From: Butyribacter intestini
Lineage (GTDB): Bacteria; Bacillota; Clostridia; Lachnospirales; Lachnospiraceae
Length of the DNA stretch: 64,000 nt
Direction of reading: 5' to 3'
Assembly (NCBI GenBank): GCA_001414325.1
Contig: LLKB01000005.1
Span: forward strand, 233,060 to 297,059
A program made the translations under genes and the position numbers. Each line of letters opens with the position of its first letter. Within the stretch, counting starts at the first letter, position 1. Positions 35,577-44,558 of this stretch are shown one piece after another. The notes beneath the pieces were generated by a model. That model did no database searches. It was not told where the DNA came from and saw only the letters and a program-made list of their open reading frames with translations.

Positions 35577-37112
35577 TTAGTAGTGCATGAATACCATCTG
35601 TTTATATTTTGTGAGTTCATATATTCTCGCTGCACTTGATGGACTTAAATTCAGACATCCATGTGAGCCTCTTACTTTGTAAAGACTTGGACTCCAGCTT
35701 CCCCATGGCTGCCATTCTGCCTGATGGAATCCTGTTCCTGTCCATGTGATTCGTACCCAGTTTGCTACAGGTGTTGCATAGTTGTCTCCTGTGAGGACTC
35801 TATGTCTCGCATGATCTTTTATGAAGAACATTCCTGTTGTTGTCTTTCTGCCCGGTACAGGTCTTCCTGATATTGTGGCACATGAATAGATTACTTTTCC
35901 GTTTTTAAATACATATACCATCTGTGAGCCTAGGTCAGCTTCTATATAACTGTTTTTATTCCAGTCATTCATCTTATTCTTTGGATCGTATCTGTATGCT
36001 GTTCCGAGCCACTCCGGCTTCTGCGTAACGGTAATCGCCTTTTTGGCTGCCTCATCCTGATTATTTATATAGTCATTTTGCAGTTTTCTGCTTATCTTCT
36101 TTGTGACACCCTCTTTTAACTGGGCACACATTTTCTCATAATCAAGCTGCCATCCGTAATCACCACCGGAAAGTCTCATCATTTTTCCTGTATGACTCTT
36201 AAACTTTCTTGTTCCGCCAAGAGTCTTATATTTCAGACAAAGCTTTTCCATCCAGTCTCTCATTGCCTGATTGTCAAGAACTGCTTTTCCATTATTATAT
36301 GTAATCCATTTACTTATGTCTTCCGGTGTCGCACTCTCCTGAACTCCCTTATGTATAGTCCATGTAACCCATCTAAGTGCTGTTGCATTGCATACATTTA
36401 CTTCTCTTCTGAGTTCTTTATCTTTAGAAGTAAGTGCCGGTTTTTCGTAAATATCCGGATATTTTTTTTCATCAGAAACATCTATTGAAGTTTCACCATT
36501 ATCTAAAGCTGTCTTTACTGTTTCTGAAAATTTATCCTTATCAAGAGTGTTTCCCACATCTTCTTTTACAACCTGATAACTGTTTTTCTTTTTTGAATAT
36601 ACAGCCTTTGCATCAACAGGTGCCGTAACCTTATAACTACTGTCTCCTTTTACTATTGATGCCGAGCTAAGGATAGAATCTACTTCATTTTCATCATACG
36701 ATACCTTTGGTTCGATTTTAGTATCATTATTCTTGAAAAGATTTGAATACGAAAACTTGTCATGCTGCTGCTCAAATGCTTTTTTTACGGCATCTTCAAC
36801 ACCGACTTTGTAATCAATATCATCACCATTTATCGTAAGTTTTCCATCTTTTCTTCCCTTAATGTCAAGCTGATATGAACCATAGACCTTTTCCATTGCC
36901 TTTACCGACTCTGAAAGTGTCATGCCTGAAACATCCTTGTCACCTATCTTTGTATCAGGATACCAATGACTGCCATAATAAACTCTTATGCCTATAAAAA
37001 CTGCGGCAGCTATGACTACAACTGCTGCAACTGCTATCAACGCAATCTTTCTTCCAAGTCCTGAGGTATTATTTCCTGAAATACTATTCTTTTGTTTATT
37101 AGCGTTTTTCAT
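35577..37112 (-). CDS. Membrane-anchored L,D-transpeptidase with peptidoglycan-binding-like domains
   Basis: 511 residues. A short cytoplasmic tail, one membrane helix (KIALIAVAAVVVIAAAVFIG, ~24-45), then an extracellular region of two repeat domains similar to those found with YkuD enzymes (starting TKIGDKDVSGMTLSES). A C-terminal YkuD domain follows (~390-511) with GTGFHQAEW and SHGCLNLSP, the catalytic Cys at about 486. It would make 3-3 crosslinks in peptidoglycan. Start ATG 37112: GGAGG lies 5 nt upstream and is itself inside an in-frame ATG at 37124. The helix and domain order differ from the secreted enzyme at 3966. Confidence 0.9.
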   Translation of the reverse strand: MKNANKQKNSISGNNTSGLGRKIALIAVAAVVVIAAAVFIGIRVYYGSHWYPDTKIGDKDVSGMTLSESVKAMEKVYGSYQLDIKGRKDGKLTINGDDIDYKVGVEDAVKKAFEQQHDKFSYSNLFKNNDTKIEPKVSYDENEVDSILSSASIVKGDSSYKVTAPVDAKAVYSKKKNSYQVVKEDVGNTLDKDKFSETVKTALDNGETSIDVSDEKKYPDIYEKPALTSKDKELRREVNVCNATALRWVTWTIHKGVQESATPEDISKWITYNNGKAVLDNQAMRDWMEKLCLKYKTLGGTRKFKSHTGKMMRLSGGDYGWQLDYEKMCAQLKEGVTKKISRKLQNDYINNQDEAAKKAITVTQKPEWLGTAYRYDPKNKMNDWNKNSYIEADLGSQMVYVFKNGKVIYSCATISGRPVPGRKTTTGMFFIKDHARHRVLTGDNYATPVANWVRITWTGTGFHQAEWQPWGSWSPSLYKVRGSHGCLNLSPSSAARIYELTKYKQMVFMHY

Positions 37113-37360
37113 AATTTCCTCCATTAATTATAACATCTTTTCCCTATTCCACTTTACGAATTATAGTTTTAAATTGATACAATGTCAATACTTAGCGGCA
37201 TTACATTTTTATTACGATTGTTACATTTTGTTTAAAGCAATACAGCTATCATAGCACAAATATGTGTCTTAACAGTGTTTTTATGATGCCGTACGCACCT
37301 CAAAAGTAAACAGTAATATTTTCATTACTTCCTATAATACAACAAAACTTCCGTTTATGC

Positions 37361-37403
37361 AAAAAATTAAGGAGACCTGATATAAAGCCTCCTTAACTTT
37401 TAT
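37361..37403. terminator. Terminator after the Amt-PII gene (bidirectional)
   Basis: TTAAGGAG pairs with CTCCTTAA; six A's on the left give a T run on the minus strand, where it ends the amt transcript. The rest of the 421-bp gap (37113-37533) holds the family C copy C2 and no gene. Confidence 0.75.
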
Positions 37404-37450
37404 TATGTACTCTCGGTATCTTCTGAGCGAAAATTTTCGAGATGGATTTA
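37403..37450. repeat. Family C repeat, copy C2
   Basis: ATGTACTCTCGGTATCTT is followed by CTGAGC and GAAAATTTTCGAGATGGAT. It aligns with the reverse complement of C1 over about 50 bp and shares AGAAGATACCG-GAGTACAT (reverse complement) with C3. Here it lies in the 3' region of the amt transcript. Confidence 0.55.
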
Positions 37451-37533
37451 TTATGATATTGGTTTCAAAATTTATTTTATTACCAACTTATGCCCCAAAA
37501 TTGCTGTCTGTTTTCAATCCCTTTATCATATCT

Positions 37534-39324
37534 TTAAATCTCATCATCACTCTGTAATGCATCAAATCCACTGTCACCTGTACGAACTTTGACTACATTT
37601 TCAACATCATATACAAATATCTTTCCATCTCCGATATTTCCTGTATAGAGTGCTTTCTTAGCTGTATCTATAACAGTTTCTACAGGAACGGCACTAACAA
37701 CAACCTCGACTTTCATCTTAGGAAGAAGTACCACATCAAGTTCTGCACCACGATATTTTGTAGTCATACCCTTCTGAGTTCCACAGCCAAGCACCTGCGT
37801 TACCGTAAGACCGTTTACACCGATATTGTTAAGTGATTCCTTAAGATCCTCAAATTTACTCTGTTTGCATATGATAGAAACTTTTGTAAGTTTTGGAATT
37901 TCCTCATTCTTTTCAGTTTCATTTTTCTTATAGGCAGCAGGTTTTGGTGCTGATGCCGTTGATACATTTGTAACCTCGACAGCTTTATCAATAGGCACAT
38001 TTCCCTTAAGAGTCTCAACTGATGTACCTGCTGAGTAGAACATATTTCCCGCCGGCATAAAGTCTGCATATGCTGATGAAAGACCATGTTCAACTGAATC
38101 AAGACCCTGAAGTTCTTCTTCTGCAGACACTCTAAGTCCCAATGTATGTTTGATTGCAAGAAATGTAATCGTAATAGTAACAACCGTCCATGCTATTGTT
38201 GCTGCCATTCCTACTATCTGAAGTCCAAGCTGTGTAAATCCGCCGCCATAGAAAAGTCCCTCAGCTTTTATTGCTCCACCGTCAAGTGCAATCTGAAATC
38301 CCGGTGCTGATTTTGTTGCAAAAAGACCTACGGCAAATGTTCCCCAGATACCGTTCATCATATGTACTGCAACGGCACCTACAGGGTCATCAATCTTAAG
38401 TTTATAATCAAGAAGCCATACTCCAAACACAACAAGTACACCTGCCACAGCTCCTATAATAAATGAACCTGCGCAGTCCGTAACATCGCAGGATGCCGTG
38501 ATGGCAACAAGTCCTGCAAGTGATGCATTAAGACACATTGAAACATCAGGCTTGCCATATTTTATCCATGTGAATATCATACATACTACTGTTGCAACTG
38601 CCGGTGCTATTGTTGTTGTAAGGAAGATAGATCCTAAATCCTCAAGCGAAGTAGCTGCTGCACCGTTAAATCCATACCAGCCTAACCAGAGAATAAATAC
38701 ACCAAGTGCTCCTATTGTAAGATTGTGGCCTGGAATAGCGTGTGGCTTTCCTGTTCTCTTACTGAACTTTCCAATACGGGGTCCAAGCATTGCCGCACCA
38801 ATAAGTGCACAGATACCACCAACCATGTGAATACAGTTTGAACCGGCAAAATCATGAAATCCCATCTTTGCAAGGAAACCACCACCCCATGTCCAGTGTG
38901 CTTCGATAGGATAGATGACCGCTGAGATAACTGCTGAATATACGCAATATGAGATAAATTTTGTTCTTTCTGCCATTGCTCCTGAAACAATAGTAGCTGT
39001 TGTTGCACAGAATACTAAGTTAAATACAAAACCTGAAAAATCAAAATTTGCATAATCCTTAAATATATTAAATCCCGGTGCTCCAAAGACACCTCCGACA
39101 TCGTTTCCAAGAAGTAATGAATAACCTATCACGATGAACATCACCGTACCTATACAGAAGTCCATAAGGTTTTTCATAATAATATTTCCTGAGTTCTTTG
39201 CCCTTGTAAATCCGGCTTCAACCATTGCAAAGCCTGCCTGCATCCAGAAAACCAGTGCGGCACCTATAAGGTACCAGACGCCCCACAGATTACTGTTAAT
39301 ATAATCTAAAATTTCATTTGACAT
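37534..39324 (-). CDS. amt: Ammonium transporter fused to a PII signalling domain
   Basis: 596 residues. Residues ~1-405 are an Amt channel with about eleven helices: WMQAGFAMVEAGFTRAKN, the first pore His in IEAHWTWGGG and the second in AVHMMNGIWGTFAVG. After a ~75-residue linker (SVEHGLSSAYADFMPAGNMF, then a Lys/Glu-rich part), residues ~485-596 form a PII (GlnB/GlnK) domain with a T-loop QKGMTTKYRGAELDVV that keeps the Tyr of YRGAE, and a TGNIGDGKIFVYDVE signature. PII normally plugs Amt; here the regulator is covalently tied. Start ATG 39324 has AGGAGG 9 nt upstream. No separate glnK is adjacent. Upstream, 39325-39709 holds only a terminator. Confidence 0.93.
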   Translation of the reverse strand: MSNEILDYINSNLWGVWYLIGAALVFWMQAGFAMVEAGFTRAKNSGNIIMKNLMDFCIGTVMFIVIGYSLLLGNDVGGVFGAPGFNIFKDYANFDFSGFVFNLVFCATTATIVSGAMAERTKFISYCVYSAVISAVIYPIEAHWTWGGGFLAKMGFHDFAGSNCIHMVGGICALIGAAMLGPRIGKFSKRTGKPHAIPGHNLTIGALGVFILWLGWYGFNGAAATSLEDLGSIFLTTTIAPAVATVVCMIFTWIKYGKPDVSMCLNASLAGLVAITASCDVTDCAGSFIIGAVAGVLVVFGVWLLDYKLKIDDPVGAVAVHMMNGIWGTFAVGLFATKSAPGFQIALDGGAIKAEGLFYGGGFTQLGLQIVGMAATIAWTVVTITITFLAIKHTLGLRVSAEEELQGLDSVEHGLSSAYADFMPAGNMFYSAGTSVETLKGNVPIDKAVEVTNVSTASAPKPAAYKKNETEKNEEIPKLTKVSIICKQSKFEDLKESLNNIGVNGLTVTQVLGCGTQKGMTTKYRGAELDVVLLPKMKVEVVVSAVPVETVIDTAKKALYTGNIGDGKIFVYDVENVVKVRTGDSGFDALQSDDEI

Positions 39325-39528
39325 ATAATGTGCCTCCTTTTTATCCTGATGTACCATAAAATTTATATAATTACTGTTCAAATTTACTGTATAACAGTGA
39401 CATTAACAACATACATATACTTTTTCAAATACATCTCGGTATTAACCCGTTTTAATCTGCGTGTCCGGACAACAAATCTAACTGGCAATATAATTTATAC
39501 ACCAGCACAAGTTTTGTGCTAATGCAAA

Positions 39529-39562
39529 AAAGGTGCCACGATTATTTCTTCGTGACACCTTT
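39529..39562 (-). terminator. Terminator between the 39710 gene and amt
   Basis: On the minus strand AAAGGTGTCACG pairs with CGTGGCACCTTT (one mismatch) and is followed by more T. A second small hairpin, AGCACAA / TTGTGCT, lies at 39504-39520. Confidence 0.8.
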
Positions 39563-39709
39563 GTCATGGCTATTATTATACACTTAATTGCTTTTCTGTC
39601 AACCGTTTTTTTACATTTTGTTCATTTTAGTAAATAGGTCATATAATATATTAAAATTATATAAAATCTTTATCAGAATTATACAAAAATATCATATTAA
39701 AAACAGCTA

Positions 39710-40459
39710 TTACTCCATCATCCATTTTATAAACTGTTTAGCTTCTTCAGTATTTTTTGATGTAGCAGTTATACCAGCTACCGGCTTTTTAAGCAGACCG
39801 CCGAGTGTCTCTTTATATTTTTTACTGTCACTCAAATAAAGTCCGAAATTATAAGTCTTTCCCTCTGATGACTTTAACTTTTCTGCACTCTGTTTACTTT
39901 TTCTTAATTCCTCACCTGACACATATTTTGCAAAATACTTTTTATTTTTGTCATAATCTTTGTAGAAAGATACAGTATCTGATGAGGACGGGTCTGCCAT
40001 ACAGCCCTCATTTGCCCATCTTTTATATGTATCCTCCGAAGCGATGATAACATCAACCACGCCTGAATAAATATATGTCTGTATCTCCTGGTCGCTCGTT
40101 CCATTATCGACTTTTACATACTCATTCTTTGTGTCAATGTTCAGATATTTTTCTACGGCTTTCTCAAAATCAGCAACTTTATCCTCATCAAGCACATCAT
40201 CTTCTATCGCTATATAAAGTACGCAATGCGGCTTCTTTTGAACGGCATTTTTAAAAAAGAGCACTGCAAGTATCGCCACCACGATAACCACCGCCACCGT
40301 ACCGAGATAATACTGTCTGAAATATGCTCTCTTTTCCCTGCCTTTAAGTTTTTTAAGCTGTCCGTTATTTGCATCAAGACCATCATCTCTTTTCTGATAA
40401 ATCTCAGATTCATCCTCAAGCATCTTCTTTTTTTCTTCTTCCGAAAAATTCATTGCCAT
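39710..40459 (-). CDS. Membrane-anchored protein with extracellular binding-protein-like domain
   Basis: 249 residues of no family I recognise with certainty. A charged cytoplasmic part (~1-48, EEEKKKMLEDESEIYQKRDD) is followed by one membrane helix (~50-70, YLGTVAVVIVVAILAVLFF) and a ~175-residue outer domain. The latter has features of periplasmic-binding-like folds: VDVIIASEDTYKRWANEGCM and the C-terminal TSKNTEEAKQFIKWMME, which resembles the ends of extracellular solute-binding proteins. No transporter genes adjoin. GAGG lies 11 nt before the ATG. Confidence 0.55.
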   Translation of the reverse strand: MAMNFSEEEKKKMLEDESEIYQKRDDGLDANNGQLKKLKGREKRAYFRQYYLGTVAVVIVVAILAVLFFKNAVQKKPHCVLYIAIEDDVLDEDKVADFEKAVEKYLNIDTKNEYVKVDNGTSDQEIQTYIYSGVVDVIIASEDTYKRWANEGCMADPSSSDTVSFYKDYDKNKKYFAKYVSGEELRKSKQSAEKLKSSEGKTYNFGLYLSDSKKYKETLGGLLKKPVAGITATSKNTEEAKQFIKWMME

Positions 40460-40651
40460 ATAACAAATTTCCTCATTTCTTTTTTAATAAATTATAAAAA
40501 AATAATCAACAATACAACTAACAAACTCTTTGTAATGCCAATTATTTTTTATGATTGAACTGTTACGATAAATCAGATTATAACTTTTATACATACTATA
40601 TAAAACATAACTTTTTATATTATTTTTGCACAGATAATTATACAGATAATT

Positions 40652-40701
40652 GCGAAACTGTCTACATTTTTTACTAAGTTTTACACATATAATCAGTTCC
40701 T
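40652..40701. repeat. Family A relic, copy A3 (~50 bp)
   Basis: GCGAAACTGTC at the left and ATAATCAGTT at the right match the ends of A1, with almost all of the interior missing. It lies between two minus-strand genes, like A1 and A2. Confidence 0.45.
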
Positions 40702-40708
40702 CAATTGA

Positions 40709-41047
40709 TTATATATACGATCCCCATATATAGACCACCATATAACCCACTATCTGCAATCCGTTCACAACCGCTCCTATAGTCGGAAAAAGGTATCTGA
40801 TATTTTCTTTTCTAAGACTTATCCATGACAATATAAATCCCGAAATACTTATAATAAAACAGAGTATTCCCACAATGCCGACTATCATCCCACCATTTCC
40901 TTTGTTATTTCCCGACACAAAACAGGTTACGCCAAACATCACCAACGCAAAAATGCCTATAATCACTGCCCAGATACCCGATGCCGGGTGCTTTTTGTCT
41001 GTGAGCCTTAACTCACCCTCTTTTTTTCTTTTTTTCCTGCTTCTCAT
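40709..41047 (-). CDS. Small multi-pass membrane protein (DUF6142-like)
   Basis: 112 residues. A basic N-terminus (MRSRKKRKKEG) is followed by three hydrophobic segments (~25-45, ~53-75 and ~85-110). The arrangement HPASGIWAVIIGIFALVMFG resembles a small membrane family I recall as DUF6142; that name is tentative and the function unknown. GGAGG lies rather far (14 nt) before the ATG. It starts 8 bp after the VanZ gene, so the two form an operon. Confidence 0.6.
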   Translation of the reverse strand: MRSRKKRKKEGELRLTDKKHPASGIWAVIIGIFALVMFGVTCFVSGNNKGNGGMIVGIVGILCFIISISGFILSWISLRKENIRYLFPTIGAVVNGLQIVGYMVVYIWGSYI

Positions 41048-41055
41048 ATTTATCT

Positions 41056-41544
41056 TTATTTCCTCCTGTTTTTCTTTTTGTTCTTCTTTTCCGTCTTATG
41101 TCTAAATATAAACATACAGATTGCAAAACATATATATCCCAATATACCGCCCGATGTATTTAATATCACATCATCGACATCACACGAGCCAAGCTTTGAT
41201 ATAAGCTGGATAAGCTCGACCGTAACCGAGCACAGCATACACATAAATGTTACCTTGAATATACTCCTGTTCTTATATGACAATACAGGCAGCACAAATC
41301 CAAGCGGCATAAAACATAAAACATTTCCCATGAGATTTAATAGAACATAGAAACTTCCAAGTCTCCTGTAATAAATAATATACCTCTGAATCTCCGTAAA
41401 CGGTTTAAGGTTGTAGTGATATGTATCACTCGGAGTTCTCCCAAGCATCTCACTAAAAAACAAAAAATAGACCATCATAACAAGATATATTATAAATAAG
41501 ATCCATGAAATGAGCCGTATTATAAATTTATGTTTCTTTTTCAT
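41056..41544 (-). CDS. VanZ-like family membrane protein
   Basis: About 162 residues with four predicted helices. VanZ-like marks are YHYNLKPFTEIQRYI near the N-terminus, LLNLMGNVLCFMPLGFVLPVL in the middle and SVTVELIQLISKLGSCDVDDVILNTSGG toward the end. VanZ lowers teicoplanin sensitivity in enterococci; chromosomal relatives have no proven role. Start ATG 41544 is set by AAGGAG 4 nt upstream; the frame is open further to 41712 without such a site. The 464-bp gap to pheT holds family B copy B2 and a terminator. Confidence 0.85.
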   Translation of the reverse strand: MKKKHKFIIRLISWILFIIYLVMMVYFLFFSEMLGRTPSDTYHYNLKPFTEIQRYIIYYRRLGSFYVLLNLMGNVLCFMPLGFVLPVLSYKNRSIFKVTFMCMLCSVTVELIQLISKLGSCDVDDVILNTSGGILGYICFAICMFIFRHKTEKKNKKKNRRK

Positions 41545-41742
41545 TTTACTCCTTATTCCTATACTTTTTACATATATAAATTTTTGCATATATGGATTTT
41601 TCGTACTATTCTCAGTCAAAATCCACTCAAAAATACAGTACCCTATATGTTTTATACATATATGTACTGCGACTTTCTTATATAATATATTATACACCGA
41701 AAACTTTTGCAATATTAAAAGATATTAAATTTTTATTACAGT

Positions 41743-41907
41743 GTAACAGTTCAGCCATAAAAAGATAATTGGCAATACAATGAGCTTGTTCATTGTATTG
41801 TTAAGTACCTTTTTATGGTAGAATAGCCTTTCATTTCTGAAATGAGTAAACATAAGCTGCAAAGCTGATTGCAAATATCCGCTTTAAATGAAAAGCTGAA
41901 CGGTTAC
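41743..41907. mobile_element. Family B MITE-like element, copy B2 (165 bp)
   Basis: The ends are GTAACAGTTCAGCC and GCTGAACGGTTAC. The internal hairpin CCATAAAAAGATAATTGGCA ... TTTTTATGG has an extended loop-side pair CAATGA/TCATTG. It is shorter than B1 and B3 on the right. No 8-bp flanking duplication is visible; the symmetry instead runs outward (ATTACAGT and its mirror). Confidence 0.75.
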
Positions 41908-41934
41908 TGTAATGATATCTCCTCAAAACACAAC

Positions 41935-41965
41935 AAACAGACAGCCTAATACAGACTGTCTGTTT
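41935..41965 (-). terminator. Terminator after pheT
   Basis: AAACAGACAG pairs with CTGTCTGTTT; on the minus strand TGTTGTGTTTTG follows, a modest T-rich tail. Confidence 0.6.
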
Positions 41966-42008
41966 ATCACAAATTTATCTCTTGTAAATATTTCTTCATC
42001 AGTGACAA

Positions 42009-44447
42009 TTACTGGCGAAGTTCTACATCCATCTCAGCAAGTGCCTTTATTATCTTATCCATTGCAGCATTTACCTCATCATCTTTGAGTGTGTGGTCTT
42101 TTGCCCTGAATACTATCTTATATGCAAGTGACTTAAATCCCTTGACAAGCTGTGAACCCTCATACACATCGAAAAGTTCATATGACTCAACAAGTTTTCC
42201 GCCCTTTTTGCTGATTACTTTTTCTATATCTCCTGCGAGAACTTCTTTCTTCATGCTAAGACTTATATCTCGTGTCATTGCAGGGAATTTTGGAACACCC
42301 TCGTATTTTACTTCAAAGTCAGCCATATCCATGATAGCTTTCATATCGACTACGGCGATATATGTTCTCTCACCGATTGCAAAGTTTTTCTGTACTACCG
42401 GATGAACTTCACCTAAATAAGCTATCTGAACACCGTCATACATAACTTTTGCCTGGCGTCCCGGATGAAGAAATGCTTTTCCTGCCTCTGGGTCATACTC
42501 TGCCTTTTTCTTAAGACCGAGTTTTGACATAAGTGTCTCGATAATACCTTTCATTGTGAAGAAATCTCCGTCACCGTACATTCCGAGTGTAAGCTGCATA
42601 CGCTCATCAGGAAGCTCGGTAAGAGGAAGCTGTTTTGGAAGGTAAACATTTGCAAGTTCATAAAGTCTTACATTCTTGTTTCTTCTATTATAGTTTGTTG
42701 AAAGTGATGTGAGCATACCTCCGAGTGCAGATGTTCTCATAACGCTGTAATCCTCACCTAAGGGATTTGTTATCTTTATGCTCTTTCTAAGAACATCATC
42801 CTCTGGAAGATTTAATTTGTCATATACCTTAGGACTCTCAAAGGAGAATGTCATTCCCTCGTTGAATCCATATCCCTCTACCACAATTCTTGCAGCCTTC
42901 TCATGTTTGAGTTTTTCTGACAATCCCCCTGCTGTAGCAGAACTCTTTGGAAGTGTCATAGAAATCTTGTCATATCCGTAAAATCTCGCTACTTCTTCTG
43001 CAAGATCGGCAAGTCTTTCAAGATCCTGTCTCCATGTCGGAACAATAACTTCTTTCTTATCAGTATCTACTGTAAGATCAAGTTTTTCAAAATATTTTAC
43101 CATTGTGGTTTCATCTATATCTGTTCCAAGAAGTGCATTTATCTTATCTGCATCGTAAGGGATAACTATAGGCTCTTTCTCTACCGGATAGTAATCGATT
43201 GCTCCACCAACAACCTCGCCTGCACCAAGTTCCTCGACAAGCTGGCACGCTCTGTTCATCGCATCAATGGCATTGTTCGGGTCAAGTCCCTTTTCAAATT
43301 TTGCCTGTGCATCAGTACGCATACCAAGTTTCTTTCCTGAAAGACGGATGTTTGTGCCGTCAAATGTTGCTGCTTCAAAAAGCATTGTCGTAACATCATC
43401 AGTTATCATAGAGTTTTCTCCACCCATGATACCTGCAATTCCTACCGGTTTCTTGCCGTCACATATCATAAGCATAGTATCGTCAAGCTCCCTCTCCTGT
43501 CCGTCAAGAGTCACGAACTTCTCGCCCTTATCAGCTTTTCTTACGATTATCTTTTTGTCCTCAATCTTATCAAGGTCATATGCGTGCATAGGCTGTGCAT
43601 ACTCCTCCATAACATAGTTTGTTATATCTACGATATTGTTTATAGGACGGATTCCCACTGACGCAAGTCTTCTCTGCATCCATTCCGGAGACGGTGCAAT
43701 CTTGATGTTTTTTACAACTCTTGCCGTATATCTAGGGCAGAGTTCAGGATTTTTTACTTCAACTGAAATATAATCGTTTACATCTTCGCTGTTTCCTGTC
43801 TCCTTAACCTCAGGTACTACAAGCTCCTTGCCAAATGTTGCAGCAACTTCCCTTGCAATACCTATCATTCCGAAACAGTCTACTCTATTTGATGTTATCT
43901 CGTACTCAAATCTTACATCGTGAAGTCCTAAAAGTTCTACTACATCTGAGCCAATCTTTGCGTCCTTGTACTCAGGGTTATCACTCAATATATAAATCCC
44001 GTCTTTTGCAGCATCAGGGTACATATCAGTTGTTGAACCAAGTTCCTCGATAGAGCACATCATACCAAATGACTCAACACCGCGGAGTTTTCCCTTTTTA
44101 ATCTTAAATCCGTTCTCTGACTCTCCGTCCTTGTGTGAACTTGCAACATGACCGCCATCGAGAACAACAGGAACTTTCTGTCCCTCCTTAACATTTGAAG
44201 CACCTGTTACTATCTGTACTTCCTTTCCGTCCTCGTCAACCTGTACCTGACAGATAACAAGCTTGTCTGCGTCAGGGTGTTTCTCAATCTTATTTATCTT
44301 ACCTACAACAATCTTATCAAGGTTTTTGTCAAATTCGGTAAATCCCTCAACCTTTGTACCTGATAAAGTCATTGCATCCGTATATTCCTGAGCTGTACAG
44401 TCAAGGTCAGGAACATATGCTTTTATCCATGAAAAAGATGTATCCAT
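42009..44447 (-). CDS. pheT: Phenylalanyl-tRNA synthetase beta subunit
   Basis: 812 residues, the usual length. An N-terminal EMAP/tRNA-binding domain (VGKINKIEKHPDADKLVICQ, ~40-150) is followed by B3/B4 editing and B5 domains (GIMGGENSMI), the class II core-like region and a C-terminal FDX-ACB anticodon domain (~720-812, FPAMTRDISLSM). It pairs with PheS as an alpha2beta2 enzyme in the cytoplasm. It follows pheS by 111 bp on the T-box-controlled transcript. Confidence 0.96.
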   Translation of the reverse strand: MDTSFSWIKAYVPDLDCTAQEYTDAMTLSGTKVEGFTEFDKNLDKIVVGKINKIEKHPDADKLVICQVQVDEDGKEVQIVTGASNVKEGQKVPVVLDGGHVASSHKDGESENGFKIKKGKLRGVESFGMMCSIEELGSTTDMYPDAAKDGIYILSDNPEYKDAKIGSDVVELLGLHDVRFEYEITSNRVDCFGMIGIAREVAATFGKELVVPEVKETGNSEDVNDYISVEVKNPELCPRYTARVVKNIKIAPSPEWMQRRLASVGIRPINNIVDITNYVMEEYAQPMHAYDLDKIEDKKIIVRKADKGEKFVTLDGQERELDDTMLMICDGKKPVGIAGIMGGENSMITDDVTTMLFEAATFDGTNIRLSGKKLGMRTDAQAKFEKGLDPNNAIDAMNRACQLVEELGAGEVVGGAIDYYPVEKEPIVIPYDADKINALLGTDIDETTMVKYFEKLDLTVDTDKKEVIVPTWRQDLERLADLAEEVARFYGYDKISMTLPKSSATAGGLSEKLKHEKAARIVVEGYGFNEGMTFSFESPKVYDKLNLPEDDVLRKSIKITNPLGEDYSVMRTSALGGMLTSLSTNYNRRNKNVRLYELANVYLPKQLPLTELPDERMQLTLGMYGDGDFFTMKGIIETLMSKLGLKKKAEYDPEAGKAFLHPGRQAKVMYDGVQIAYLGEVHPVVQKNFAIGERTYIAVVDMKAIMDMADFEVKYEGVPKFPAMTRDISLSMKKEVLAGDIEKVISKKGGKLVESYELFDVYEGSQLVKGFKSLAYKIVFRAKDHTLKDDEVNAAMDKIIKALAEMDVELRQ

Positions 44448-44558
44448 ATCTCTATACCTGCTTTCTTTCTTCGTTTTACATTTTGTGTTTCAAATATAAA
44501 AAATCACAAAATCGTCAATATATTTCTTATTAGCTTTATTTTTACAAAACATTATATT

